Shown: one piece after another, positions 24,233 through 32,684 of the stretch
Layout: every line of letters starts with the position of its first letter
How positions within the stretch are numbered: position 1 is the stretch's first letter
Assembly: GCF_001613425.1 (NCBI RefSeq)
Contig: NZ_BDCI01000004.1
Span: 558,001-622,000, forward strand
Origin: Nocardia vulneris
GTDB lineage: Bacteria; Actinomycetota; Actinomycetes; Mycobacteriales; Mycobacteriaceae
Direction of reading: 5' to 3'
Length of the DNA stretch: 64,000 nucleotides
Made by a program: the position numbers and the translations under genes
The notes under the pieces: generated by a model
The model's input: only the letters and a program-made list of their open reading frames with translations
What the model was told of the DNA's origin: nothing
The model's database searches: none

Positions 24233-25145
24233 GCTCCGCGGGAAAGCCGAAGGCGGGGACCAGCGTAGGGTCACCGAAGGCGACGATCCGACGGATGACG
24301 TCGGGCGTGGTCGTCAAGACGGCAACGCCGAAAGCCCGGTAGTACCCCGGGCTTTCGCGCCGATACGCCACCGCGGCGGGCTGTCCGTTCGCGGCGGTCG
24401 GATACAGCACCCAGTCCCCCGGCACACCGAGCGCCCGGGCCGCGAGATACGCCATGCAGGTGTGTTTGCCGCGGAACCAGGTCCGCGCGGGCGGCATCTC
24501 GAGCACGGCGTCGCGATGCAGCAGCCGTTCCAGCGCGACCGCATCGGAGCGCTCGAATGCGGCGATGTACTCGTCCAGGAGCGCGCGTTGAGCGGGTTCG
24601 GTCGGCGGCACGACGTGTTCTGCCCCGGCAGCGGTTCGGTCGAGCCGCGCGCGGGCGCGCGGCAGGGTGCTCTTGACGGCGGCGGTGCTGGTGTCCAGGA
24701 TCGTCGCGACTTCCGCGGCGGACATGCCGAGCACGTCGCGGAGCAGCAGCACCGCACGCTGGTTCTCGGTCAGCGATTGCAGACAGTGGATGAGTGCGAG
24801 CCGCAGACTGTCCCGGCTGACGGCCACGCTCGCCGGATCCGCAGCGTCGTCGGTGACGAGCGCGTCGGGCAGCGGCTGCACCCAGCCGATCCAGGACGCC
24901 GCCAGGGCCGGCTCGGCGTAGGGGTCGTCGCTCGCGGCGCCGAGCCCGGCGGGCAGCACACGGTGGGCACCCGCCGCCAATGCGGTCAGGCAGGCGTTGG
25001 TGGCGATCCGATACAGCCAGGTACGCACCGAGGACCGTCCTTCGAACGTGCCGAACGACCGCCACGCCCGCAGATACGTCTCTCGGACGAGATCCTCCGC
25101 GTCGTGCACCGAGCCGGCTGCCGAGCGGTTGATCGTGCGGATCAC
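24141..25145 (-). CDS. ECF sigma factor with SnoaL-like C-terminal domain, N-terminus missing (possible pseudogene)
   Basis: From about 25145 down, the frame encodes [17 protein letters not shown] and [18 protein letters not shown] (sigma region 2), [35 protein letters not shown] (region 4) and a SnoaL-like domain to [13 protein letters not shown]. This is the SigG/SigJ type of ECF protein. Family members begin about 20 residues earlier with a helix like RRELLVHCYRMLGS. Here that helix is absent in every frame, the first usable GTG (25145) lacks a proper ribosome site, and the opposite-strand YdcF gene starts 72 bp away. The gene may be a remnant or a short functional form. The C-terminus runs about 30 residues past the usual end and overlaps the TetR gene. 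Confidence 0.6.
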   Translation of the reverse strand: MIRTINRSAAGSVHDAEDLVRETYLRAWRSFGTFEGRSSVRTWLYRIATNACLTALAAGAHRVLPAGLGAASDDPYAEPALAASWIGWVQPLPDALVTDDAADPASVAVSRDSLRLALIHCLQSLTENQRAVLLLRDVLGMSAAEVATILDTSTAAVKSTLPRARARLDRTAAGAEHVVPPTEPAQRALLDEYIAAFERSDAVALERLLHRDAVLEMPPARTWFRGKHTCMAYLAARALGVPGDWVLYPTAANGQPAAVAYRRESPGYYRAFGVAVLTTTPDVIRRIVAFGDPTLVPAFGFPAELSGTVDRGARGAAPEHVPGEPFPGGSGLAR

Positions 25146-25217
25146 ACCGGAACGGGTGTATGCCTTCCCACCTGCGTGAAATCGGCAGGGGCGTGGGGTT
25201 GGGTATCGTCTGCGGAT

Positions 25218-25763
25218 GTGGCCGGCCTGCGACGAGCGGGGATCTTCTTCGGTGCCCTGCTCGCCCTGGTGGTAATGATCGGGGCCGCGGGGTGGCCGGT
25301 GTACGTCCGTCCGCAGCTCGACCCGCTGCGGCGCGCCGATGCCATCGTGGTGCTCGGCGGCACCGCGTACGAACGTTTCGATCTCGGGCTGGAGCTGGCC
25401 GAGCGCGGATACGCGCCCACGCTGTTGATCTCGCGCTCTACCGGCCCGGACGATCACGAGATGGACAAATACTGCGCGGGCCGTTTCGAATTCACCGTCA
25501 GCTGCTTCATTCCGGATCCGTGGACGACCGAGGGCGAGGCGCAGGAGATCCGGCGGCGCGCACGGCAATTCGGCTGGCGGCACATCATCGTGGTGACCTA
25601 CACGCCGCACGTCTCCCGGGCCCGCTACATCGTGCAGAAGTGCTTCGACGGCGAGGTGACCATGGTGGCCAGTCCGAGCGCTTCGGGGCTGCGCTTCTGG
25701 GCCTGGATGTACCTGCGGCAGTCGGCGGGGTACCTGCGGGCGTTCCTGTCACCGGGTTGCTGA
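25218..25763 (+). CDS. YdcF-like DUF218 membrane protein
   Basis: A GTG at 25218 starts a 181-residue protein with one N-terminal membrane helix ([21 protein letters not shown]). A DUF218 domain follows: [25 protein letters not shown], later [35 protein letters not shown]. SanA/YdcF-like proteins act in envelope maintenance or bind nucleotides; their biochemical role is poorly known. The DUF218 domain should face outward. The next gene, a VIT transporter, follows on the same strand after 37 bp. Confidence 0.82.
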   Translation: MAGLRRAGIFFGALLALVVMIGAAGWPVYVRPQLDPLRRADAIVVLGGTAYERFDLGLELAERGYAPTLLISRSTGPDDHEMDKYCAGRFEFTVSCFIPDPWTTEGEAQEIRRRARQFGWRHIIVVTYTPHVSRARYIVQKCFDGEVTMVASPSASGLRFWAWMYLRQSAGYLRAFLSPGC

Positions 25764-25800
25764 ACCGGATTTCGGCCCGCGCGCGGCTAGTCTTCGACAC

Positions 25801-26526
25801 ATGGCCGAATCCGCCGCCGCGGGACCACACCCGCACGAACCCCACGCTGAAGGGCTGGCGTCCAAGCTGAACTGGTTGCGCGCCGGGGTGCTCGGCGCAA
25901 ACGACGGGATCGTCTCCACCGCGGGCCTGGTGGTCGGCGTCGCGGCGGCGACCACCAGCACCGGCGCGATCTTCACCGCGGGCATCGCGGGCCTGTCGGC
26001 GGGCGCGATCTCGATGGCGGTCGGCGAATACGTATCGGTCAGCACGCAACGCGATTCCGAACGGGCACTGCTCGCCAAAGAGCAGCGGGAACTGCGCGAG
26101 GAACCCGAGTACGAACTGGCGGAGCTGGCCGGGATCTACGAGGCCAAGGGCCTGTCCCCGGAGACGGCCCGCCAGGTCGCCGCGGAGCTCACCGCGCACG
26201 ACGCGTTCACCGCGCACGCCGAAGTCGAACTCGGCCTGGACCCCACCGAACTGACGAATCCCTGGCACGCGGCGCTGTCCTCGGCGGTGTCGTTCACCGT
26301 GGGCGCACTGCTGCCGCTGCTGGCGATCCTGCTGCCGCCGGTCTCGGTGCGCATACCGGTGACCTTCGCCGCGGTGATCGTCGCGCTGGCGCTCACCGGC
26401 TCGGTCAGCGCACGCCTCGGCGGCAGCGCGCCCGGTCGCGCGGTGCTGCGCGTGGTGCTCGGCGGTGTGCTGGCGATGGCCGTCACCTACGGTATCGGTC
26501 AGCTGGCGGACGTCGCGGGCATCTGA
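25801..26526 (+). CDS. VIT1/CCC1-family iron/manganese transporter
   Basis: This 241-residue protein starts with a histidine-containing tail, then NWLRAGVLGANDGIVSTAGLVVGVAAAT, the first helix signature of the VIT family. SAGAISMAVGEYVSVSTQRDSE is the conserved second signature, and three C-terminal helices follow. The loop between helices is rich in glutamate (KEQRELREEPEYELAELAGI), which in this family binds metal. It probably exports or stores Fe2+ or Mn2+ across the cytoplasmic membrane. The protein has normal family length. Confidence 0.9.
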   Translation: MAESAAAGPHPHEPHAEGLASKLNWLRAGVLGANDGIVSTAGLVVGVAAATTSTGAIFTAGIAGLSAGAISMAVGEYVSVSTQRDSERALLAKEQRELREEPEYELAELAGIYEAKGLSPETARQVAAELTAHDAFTAHAEVELGLDPTELTNPWHAALSSAVSFTVGALLPLLAILLPPVSVRIPVTFAAVIVALALTGSVSARLGGSAPGRAVLRVVLGGVLAMAVTYGIGQLADVAGI

Positions 26527-26530
26527 TATC

Positions 26531-26569
26531 CCTGCTGTCGCGCAGGCTGTTCCGGTGCGAGACAGCAGG
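26531..26569. terminator. Hairpin between convergent VIT and hydrolase genes
   Basis: CCTGCTGTC (26531-26539) pairs with GACAGCAGG (26561-26569); the adjacent GC/GC can extend the stem with a bulge. It sits between two convergent stop codons. There is no clear T-tract, so it is a possible bidirectional terminator. Confidence 0.45.
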
Positions 26570-26580
26570 CAGACGAGCCG

Positions 26581-27783
26581 TCAGTGCGCGGCGAGCGTGG
26601 TGTCGAGCCAGTCGAAGATGCGCTGGTTGGTGAGCGTCGTCGCGCCCATGTGGCAGTGCGCGCCCGCACCCTCGGCCTCGGTGCCGACGATCAATTCCTT
26701 CGGGCAGGCGAGCGCCTTGTAGACGCGCTGCGGCTCGCCACGGAAGAACAGATCGTTCTCGGCGTCGAGCACCAGTGTGGGACATTCGATGCGGTGCACG
26801 ATCCCGACCAGCGTGTACGGCTTGGTCTTGCGGATGTAGTCGGCCGCCGATTCCGCGCCGAAGGTCCAGATGCCGTTGCGCAGCGCCCAGCGCACGGTGG
26901 TGTCGTAGGCCATCATCAGCCCGGCGACCGCGAGTGCTTCGGCATCCTGATTCGATTCGATCCACTCGGTCAGGAACGGGGGCATCATGCGCACGTTCGA
27001 CCCGTGGTAGTCGAAGAGTCCGTCATTGAGCACGAGCGCCGCGAGGCGATGTTCGAACGCCGCGGCGCGCGCGACCAGATATCCGCCCAAGCTGTAGCCG
27101 TACAACGCGATTCGGTCCGGGTCGATCGTGGGCACAGTCCGCGCGAAGTCCACCACCGGCGTGATCACCGCCTCCCAATCGTGCCGGAACGGCAGGCCCT
27201 GTTCACGAATCACCTGTCCCTGTCCGGGACCGTCGAAGGCGAGCACGTGGTAGCCGCGCGCCACCGCCGCGGCGGCGAGCACGAACCAGGACTCCTCCAG
27301 CGTGGAGTCGAAGCCGCTGTTGAAGATCACCGTCGGCCGCGGCTCGGCGGAATCATCGGCCAGGTAGAGGTAGCCGGGAAGTTCGGTGTCCTGGAACGGA
27401 ATCGCCACCCGCCGCACCGGCGTCTCGAACAATTCGGCTGCCTGCGCGAAGGTTTCGCGCGAGCGCCGGGAAAGCTCCTGCGCCACCGCATCACCGGCCG
27501 GGTTGTCCCGCAGGTAGAACTCGGCGGTGCGGTAATAGTTCGAGGCCCGAAGCAGGGACTCGCGCGCGCTCACCCGGTGTCCCTTGGCCAGGCAGTCCGA
27601 GCCGATCGCGTGCACCCGCTCGGCGGTGGCGCGCCACTCGCGCAGCCAGGCCGCCTCGTCACCGTCGTCGATCCGGCGCGCGGTCGCCAGCACCTCGCCG
27701 AGCTCGGCGCCGTCGTGGCGGGCGAAACCCGCCGAGCGCAGCGTCTCGAAGTCGAACGATTCATTGTCGAACAGGAATTTCAT
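26581..27783 (-). CDS. Alpha/beta hydrolase of the dihydroxypseudooxynicotine hydrolase-like (DUF1100/FrsA-like) type
   Basis: From the ATG at 27783 this is a 400-residue protein with a helical N-terminal region (1-140) and an alpha/beta hydrolase domain. VIFNSGFDSTLEE forms the oxyanion part, YGYSLGGYLVARAAA holds the nucleophile serine, VLDAENDLFF the acid, and GAHCHMG the histidine. Relatives cleave C-C or ester bonds in aromatic compounds, or act as acyl hydrolases. It is divergent from a TetR gene, and the 109-bp intergenic region has a perfect 14-bp inverted repeat. Its substrate is unknown. Confidence 0.85.
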   Translation of the reverse strand: MKFLFDNESFDFETLRSAGFARHDGAELGEVLATARRIDDGDEAAWLREWRATAERVHAIGSDCLAKGHRVSARESLLRASNYYRTAEFYLRDNPAGDAVAQELSRRSRETFAQAAELFETPVRRVAIPFQDTELPGYLYLADDSAEPRPTVIFNSGFDSTLEESWFVLAAAAVARGYHVLAFDGPGQGQVIREQGLPFRHDWEAVITPVVDFARTVPTIDPDRIALYGYSLGGYLVARAAAFEHRLAALVLNDGLFDYHGSNVRMMPPFLTEWIESNQDAEALAVAGLMMAYDTTVRWALRNGIWTFGAESAADYIRKTKPYTLVGIVHRIECPTLVLDAENDLFFRGEPQRVYKALACPKELIVGTEAEGAGAHCHMGATTLTNQRIFDWLDTTLAAH

Positions 27784-27813
27784 GGCTCTACCTCGGCATT
27801 TGCGTCGATACGA

Positions 27814-27865
27814 TTGCGTTTCGTCGTGCAAGCGTCACGGTACGGCGAACTACGACGAAACGCAA
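27814..27865. promoter_or_regulatory. Perfect 14-bp inverted repeat between hydrolase and TetR genes
   Basis: TTGCGTTTCGTCGT (27814-27827) and ACGACGAAACGCAA (27852-27865) are exact reverse complements separated by 24 bp. Each arm also contains a TTTCGTCG half-site. This is a probable double operator for the TetR protein at 27893, controlling both genes. Confidence 0.65.
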
Positions 27866-27892
27866 CCGTGTCGTCGTTGCTATGCTGAGCCG

Positions 27893-28519
27893 ATGACGGA
27901 GCCGACGACCGACCGCAAACGCGCCCCGGCCGGCGCCGCGGTGATGCAGCCACAGGTCACCGCCGCGATCACCCGGGCGGCGTTCACCGAGCTGGCCGAG
28001 CTCGGGTACGGGAAGCTGACGATGGAGGGAGTCGCGCGGCGCGCAGGCGTCAGCAAGCCGACGCTGTACCGGAGGTGGCCGACCAAGGAGCAAATGGTGC
28101 TCGCACTCGTCGAACGGGTCGCGGTGGCCGCCGCCGACGTCCCCGACACCGGATCGCTGCGCGGCGATCTACGCGCGTTCCTCGCCACGACGGCAAGCGG
28201 ATTCAGTCATCCGCTGGCGGCCCGGATCATCCCCGACCTGCTCGCGGAAGGCGTTCGCACGCCCACCATCGCCGAAAGCTTGCAGTCGGTCGGCCACAGT
28301 CGCCGGGCGAAGGTCGCCGAGTTGCTGCACCGCGCCATCGATCGCGGCGAACTGCCGGCGGATCTGGATCTCGAACTCGCCCTGGACCTGTGCATCGCTC
28401 CGCTCTTCTGGCGAAAGCTGTTGGGCGGCAATCCGACCGGCGACGACTATCTGGACAAGCTGGTGCACACACTCATCACCGCATTCACCGGAGCGGGCGC
28501 CACCGACAAGAAGTCTTGA
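27893..28519 (+). CDS. TetR-family regulator
   Basis: This 208-residue protein has a TetR DNA-binding domain: AAFTELAELGYGKLTMEGVARRAGVSKPTLYRRWPTKEQMVLALV. The C-terminal ligand domain resembles TetR_C_16-like regulators (LRGDLRAFLATTASGF). It is transcribed away from the hydrolase and probably represses both genes by binding the inverted repeat 27814-27865. A strong hairpin at 28530-28572 follows its stop codon. Confidence 0.9.
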   Translation: MTEPTTDRKRAPAGAAVMQPQVTAAITRAAFTELAELGYGKLTMEGVARRAGVSKPTLYRRWPTKEQMVLALVERVAVAAADVPDTGSLRGDLRAFLATTASGFSHPLAARIIPDLLAEGVRTPTIAESLQSVGHSRRAKVAELLHRAIDRGELPADLDLELALDLCIAPLFWRKLLGGNPTGDDYLDKLVHTLITAFTGAGATDKKS

Positions 28520-28529
28520 CAGCGAAACA

Positions 28530-28572
28530 CGACGAAGGCCGAGGGGTACGGTGCGCCCCTCGGCCTTCGTCG
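28530..28572. terminator. Bidirectional terminator hairpin
   Basis: CGACGAAGGCCGAGGGG (28530-28546) pairs perfectly over 17 bp with 28556-28572 around a 9-nt loop. It lies between the convergent TetR and CsbD genes. It can terminate both, although T-tracts are weak. Confidence 0.8.
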
Positions 28573-28581
28573 GTGCTCAGG

Positions 28582-28755
28582 TCAGCGCTTGAACGCGTCC
28601 CGGAATTTGTCCGCGGCCCGTTTCAGGTTGCCCCGGGCCTGTTCTCGGCGACCTTCGCCTTCCAGGCGCCGGTTTCCCGTGGCCCGGCCATAGATTTTCT
28701 TGACGTTGCCCCGGGCGGCCTGCACCTGGTGCGCGATCCGGTCTTCGAACTTCAT
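28582..28755 (-). CDS. CsbD-family small stress protein
   Basis: This 57-residue protein reads MKFEDRIAHQVQAARGNVKK, then IYGRATGNRRLEGEGRREQA and RGNLKRAADKFRDAFKR. That is the CsbD pattern of a short charged helical repeat with G-x(n)-E-G-x(n)-Q-x-x-G. CsbD proteins are general stress proteins, under SigB in Bacillus; their function is unclear. It is the last of three small genes on this strand (9 bp after the DUF6131 gene) and is followed by the strong hairpin. Confidence 0.85.
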   Translation of the reverse strand: MKFEDRIAHQVQAARGNVKKIYGRATGNRRLEGEGRREQARGNLKRAADKFRDAFKR

Positions 28756-28764
28756 GGTCGGTCC

Positions 28765-28920
28765 CTAGTAATACCAGCGACGACCACCGACGGGGCGGCC
28801 CACCGAACCCGCGACCATCAGCACCAGGCCGACGATGAGGATGATGATTCCGGCGGTGGTGAGCAATCCGATTCCGAGCAGCCACCCGGCGATGAGGAGG
28901 ATGAGTCCGAGAATAATCAT
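28765..28920 (-). CDS. DUF6131 small membrane protein
   Basis: This 51-residue protein is almost entirely two hydrophobic helices (MIILGLILLIAGWLLGIGLL and IIILIVGLVLMVAGSV), ending GRPVGGRRWYY. This matches the actinobacterial DUF6131 family of tiny membrane proteins ending in a GRRxWY-like tail. It lies between the CsbD gene and the 158-residue membrane protein gene. It is probably co-expressed with them in envelope stress, which is inferred from neighbours only. Confidence 0.8.
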   Translation of the reverse strand: MIILGLILLIAGWLLGIGLLTTAGIIILIVGLVLMVAGSVGRPVGGRRWYY

Positions 28921-28944
28921 TGTCGTATTTCCTTTTCTCTATGA

Positions 28945-29421
28945 TTATTTCGACGTCGGCGCCTGCGCGCGGGGCGCGCTGCCGGCATGTACTGCGTCAC
29001 CGGACGGAGCTGTGGCAGGTCGACGAGTGAACCGGCCCCAGACCGACTCGCGAGGCGGTTGCGTCGCGGGTTCGGTGGACGGACGCACGAGGGGCTCCTT
29101 ACGAGCCGGTGCCGTGGTGTTGCCGAGATCGCGCCGCACCGCCGCGATTTCACGCCGAGACTGCTTCAGCTCGCGTCGCGCCACCATGCTCCGGCGGGAA
29201 ACCCGCCAAGCACCCGTCAGTACCAGGGCTAGTCCGATCGTCCCGATAGCGCCGAGAACGATGCCGTAGCCGAACAGCAAACCGCTGGAGCCGTGGAAGT
29301 GGAAGTCGAAAACCGCGAAATCATCTGGCAGTAAATGACCTTCGCCGCTGTTCGCCACCACACCGGCGACGCCGACAGCCACCGCGGCAATCAGGACGAC
29401 GAGCCCTATGATGATGATCAT
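28945..29421 (-). CDS. Two-helix membrane protein with charged cytoplasmic tail (unknown)
   Basis: This 158-residue protein has two membrane helices (about residues 2-22 and 47-72). A histidine-containing outer loop (FDFHFHGSSG) joins them, and a basic, coiled-coil-like tail follows (SRRSMVARRELKQSRREIAAVRRDL). The C-terminus is proline- and serine-rich. I do not recognise a named family. It is the first gene of the small cluster with DUF6131 and CsbD, with 24 bp to the next start. This context suggests a stress or envelope role. Confidence 0.7.
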   Translation of the reverse strand: MIIIIGLVVLIAAVAVGVAGVVANSGEGHLLPDDFAVFDFHFHGSSGLLFGYGIVLGAIGTIGLALVLTGAWRVSRRSMVARRELKQSRREIAAVRRDLGNTTAPARKEPLVRPSTEPATQPPRESVWGRFTRRPATAPSGDAVHAGSAPRAQAPTSK

Positions 29422-29548
29422 GACAATCCTGTTGCGTCGAGTTGTTTGACAAACCGGCTATTCCCGGGGCCGCGACAACCAAACGTAGGAAATCGAACTC
29501 GACCGCTCGACGGCGTTTGCACGCCTCGATTCGGTCTATTCGGAGGAC

Positions 29549-29740
29549 ATGACCTACACGATCACCCTGCACAACGTTACACGCGAGTCCGCTTCGGCCA
29601 TCGAATCCCAGCTGCGCGGCGTCAACGGTGTCGACTCCGTCGATATCGACGTTCCGTCGGAGACCGCCCTCGTGAACTCCTCCCTCACCTACGGCGAAGT
29701 ACTCGACGCGATCCGCCAGACCGGCGTCGCGGCAAGCTGA
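29549..29740 (+). CDS. HMA-like (ferredoxin-fold) small protein lacking the metal-binding cysteines
   Basis: This 63-residue protein has the CopZ-like pattern: T-I-x-L-x-N-V-T near the start, then SAIESQLRGVNGVDSVDIDV and later YGEVLDAIRQTGV. Where CopZ has C-x-x-C, this protein has RESA. The fold may therefore be kept while copper binding is lost. The ATG follows TTCGGAGGAC closely. No copper ATPase gene is nearby. It may be a degenerate or repurposed chaperone. Confidence 0.65.
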   Translation: MTYTITLHNVTRESASAIESQLRGVNGVDSVDIDVPSETALVNSSLTYGEVLDAIRQTGVAAS

Positions 29741-29783
29741 TTCGATCTTGGCGCCTGCTGCCGGCGTAAGGGAGACCCCTCGT

Positions 29784-31361
29784 TCAACGCCCGCCGAGAT
29801 CGAGACGCCTGGTCACCCGGTCGACCAGATCCGGCGGCATCCCGGGCTCCCGGCGCGCGGCGAGCGCCTCGCGTCGGCCGGCCTCCACGACATCGTCGCG
29901 GATAGCTCGTAATTTCTTGGCCACCTTCATGTTTCGCTCTGTCTCGGCTTTGGCATCGGCGTCCGCGGCCTGCGGGTCGGCGCGCGCCATCCGCTGGCGC
30001 AGGCTGTCGCGGAATCGCTCGTAATACTCTTCGGGGAGATGCTGTTCTGCCGCAATCTCTTTCAAGCGGGACAGTTGCGCTTTGACGACTCGCTCCCACA
30101 GTTGGCGTTCGAGTTCACGTTCCCGCTTGGTGTCGGCGTGCACCCCGGTCAGGCGGACCACCAACGGCAGGGTCGGGCCCTGGAGCAGCAGGGTGAACAG
30201 GACGACCACGAACGCGGTGAACAGTATCTCGGTCCGGCCGGGGAAGTCGGCGCCGTCGTCGGTGACGATCGGAATCGCCAGCGCCAGTGCCACGGTCGCC
30301 ACTCCGCGCATTCCGGCCCACCAGGTCACGATCGTCTCGCGCCAGGTGTAGGGCTCGTCGGCGTCGGTCTTGCGCCACCAGGTGCGTCCGAGGGCCCACG
30401 TGGTCAAGAGCCAGACCAGCCGGAGCCCGACGACGACCGCGACCACGGCGGCCGCGCCGCCGAGCAACCGCGGCCAGTCGTCGCCGGTGGCCTCCAGCAC
30501 CGCGCCGAGTTCCAGTCCGATGAGCCCGAAGGCGAAGCCGCTCAACAGCATTTCGGCGATGTCCCAGAACGAGTCGCCGACCATCCGATAGTCCGGATCG
30601 CCGAATTCGGTGACCGCGTCGGTCAGATACAGCGCGCAGACCAGCACGGCGAGCACGCCGGAACCGTGCAGCTGCTCGGCGAGCCCGTAGGCCGCGAACG
30701 GCAACAGCAGGCTCAGCGCCACCCGCCATGTCGCCTCGCCGAGGTAGTCGGTCAGCTTGCTGCCCGCGACGCCGAGCACCAGGCCGACGAGGACGGCGAC
30801 CACCGCCGAGACAACGAATTCCGCCGCTGCCCGCGGTGCGGAGAAATGCCCGCTGACCACCGCCTGGATCGCGACACCGTAGAGCACGATCGCGGTGACG
30901 TCGTTGAAGAGTCCTTCGCCGCCGAGCACCACCACCAGACGCCGGGGCAGGCCGAGGCTGCCCGCCAGCGCGGTCGCGGCGACCGGATCAGGCGGTGCGA
31001 CAAGCGCTCCCAATGCGAAGGCGGCCGCGATCGGCAGGCCCGGATACCACGCGTGGAAGACCGCGGCCACCGCCGCCGCGGTCGCGATCACCAGACCGAT
31101 GGCGCGCAATGCGATCGGTCCCCAGTTCTCCGCGAACTGCCGCCACGAGGTTCGCCGCGCCGCGGCGTACAGCAGCGGCGGCAACACCAGCGGCAGGATC
31201 AGATCGGGCGCGACGTCGACCCGGGGTGCGAACGGCAACAGCGCCACCACACAGCCGAACACCGTCATCAGCACGGCCGAGGCGACGCCGATCCGGTTGG
31301 CCAGCGGCTCGGCGAGGATCGCGGCGAACAGGATGACCAATATCAACACCAGCTGGTCCAT
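29784..31361 (-). CDS. Na+/H+ antiporter, CPA1 family
   Basis: From the ATG at 31361 this is a 525-residue protein. About 12 membrane helices cover residues 1-410. They include APPDPVAATALAGSLGLPRRL and GEGLFNDVTAIVLYG, the ion-exchange motifs of CPA1 antiporters, and WAGMRGVATVALALAIP. A charged helical tail (about residues 420-525) is cytoplasmic and may be regulatory. It should exchange Na+ (or K+) for H+ in pH and salt balance. It is divergent from the P450 at 31512. Confidence 0.92.
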   Translation of the reverse strand: MDQLVLILVILFAAILAEPLANRIGVASAVLMTVFGCVVALLPFAPRVDVAPDLILPLVLPPLLYAAARRTSWRQFAENWGPIALRAIGLVIATAAAVAAVFHAWYPGLPIAAAFALGALVAPPDPVAATALAGSLGLPRRLVVVLGGEGLFNDVTAIVLYGVAIQAVVSGHFSAPRAAAEFVVSAVVAVLVGLVLGVAGSKLTDYLGEATWRVALSLLLPFAAYGLAEQLHGSGVLAVLVCALYLTDAVTEFGDPDYRMVGDSFWDIAEMLLSGFAFGLIGLELGAVLEATGDDWPRLLGGAAAVVAVVVGLRLVWLLTTWALGRTWWRKTDADEPYTWRETIVTWWAGMRGVATVALALAIPIVTDDGADFPGRTEILFTAFVVVLFTLLLQGPTLPLVVRLTGVHADTKRERELERQLWERVVKAQLSRLKEIAAEQHLPEEYYERFRDSLRQRMARADPQAADADAKAETERNMKVAKKLRAIRDDVVEAGRREALAARREPGMPPDLVDRVTRRLDLGGR

Positions 31362-31511
31362 GACCGTCCAGTCTGCGGCGCGCCGGACGGGTTGCCGGTC
31401 CGGCGCGCCGTACCGGCGCGATCCCGCTGTCGGCGCATGGCCTCGTCTGCCGACTGCCGACCCCGCCCGGCCACCGAGAAGCGCTGCCACACAGTGCGAG
31501 AGGATGACGCC

Positions 31512-32684
31512 GTGACGGACTTGTTCGGGGCCGGGTTCGCGGCGTACCCGTGGGCGACGTTGGCACGACTACGCGACACGGGCGGCGTACACCGGATCAC
31601 GACACCGGACGGCCCGCCCGCGTGGCTGGTGACCAGGTACGCGGACGTGCGCGCGGGGCTGCTCGACGAGCGGCTGGCGATGAACGTCCGGCACGCGGGC
31701 GACGGCGAGTACCGCGGCTTCACCCTGCCCCGGCCACTGGACACCTACCAGCACGCCGAACCCGCCGACCATGCGCGCCTACGCCGGATCGTGACCGGCG
31801 AGCTTTCACCACGCCGCCTCGCCCAGTGGACGGAACTGGCCCCCGAGCTGGTCGATTCCTTTCTGCGCGAGGTGGATTCAGGAGCCGAGCTCGATCTCGT
31901 CGCGCAACTGGCCGTGCCGCTGCCCGCCGCGGTGCTGGGCGAACTGCTCGGATTGGGTGCCTCCGAGCGTGCGGCGATGCTCGGTTGGGCCGAGGCCACC
32001 CTGTTGCCCTCGGCCACTCCCCCGCGCGCCAGAGACACGCTGAGCACCATGGTCGCGATCATCGAAGCCACGATGGACCGGGCCCGCGCCGAGCCCGGCG
32101 ACTCGTTGCTGGGCAGGCTCGTCGCCGCGCACACCACGGCGGGGACGTTGAGCGCGGACGAACTGGGTGGGCTGCTGTTCTATCTGCTCTTCGTCTGGTA
32201 CGAAGTGCTGGTCGATCTGGTGACCGGAGCTACCCTGGCCTTGCTGGAATTCCCCGATCAGGCACGTCTGCTCCGCGACACTCGGGAAAAGCACTCGGCC
32301 GTGGACGAACTACTGCGCTACCTGTCGCCGCAGGTACTCGCCGCCCCGCGGTACGCGACCACCGAACTCACCATCGGCGCGCAGACCATCCGCGCCGGAC
32401 AGACCGTGCTGCTCTGCCTCGCTTCGGCCAACCGCGACCCCGAAACATTCGGCCGCCCGGACGAATTGGACCTCACCCGGGCCCCGCACGCGCAACTCGC
32501 CCTCGGTTACGGCGCGCACGCGTGTCTGGGCAACGCGCTGGTACGCACGCTGGGCGCGGCCACACTCGACCAGCTGTTCACCCGCTGGCCGGACACCACG
32601 CTGACGGTCGACGCGCGAGAGATCCCGTGGCGCTCCGGTTTCCGGCATCGCGGCCCGCTCACGCTGCCGGTGCGTCTGGGCTGA
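31512..32684 (+). CDS. Cytochrome P450 with a non-standard I-helix
   Basis: A GTG start at 31512 has AGAGGA upstream. The 390-residue protein carries the heme loop LGYGAHACLG (Cys338; the usual first Phe is Leu), the E-x-x-R pair in DELLRYLSP, and a PERF-like DELDLTRAPHAQL region. In the I-helix, where P450s have A-G-x-E-T, the sequence is LLFVWYEVLVD: the alanine, glycine and threonine are replaced by V, W and V. This may change O2 activation or allow a non-oxygenase reaction. Its stop codon adjoins the stop of the DUF418 gene. No redox partner gene is adjacent. Confidence 0.88.
   Translation: MTDLFGAGFAAYPWATLARLRDTGGVHRITTPDGPPAWLVTRYADVRAGLLDERLAMNVRHAGDGEYRGFTLPRPLDTYQHAEPADHARLRRIVTGELSPRRLAQWTELAPELVDSFLREVDSGAELDLVAQLAVPLPAAVLGELLGLGASERAAMLGWAEATLLPSATPPRARDTLSTMVAIIEATMDRARAEPGDSLLGRLVAAHTTAGTLSADELGGLLFYLLFVWYEVLVDLVTGATLALLEFPDQARLLRDTREKHSAVDELLRYLSPQVLAAPRYATTELTIGAQTIRAGQTVLLCLASANRDPETFGRPDELDLTRAPHAQLALGYGAHACLGNALVRTLGAATLDQLFTRWPDTTLTVDAREIPWRSGFRHRGPLTLPVRLG

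Noticed and set aside
29995..31505. Long plus-strand frame running into the P450 from upstream
   Set aside because: The part before 31512 is antisense to the antiporter and has shadow composition. The P450 has its own GTG and ribosome site.
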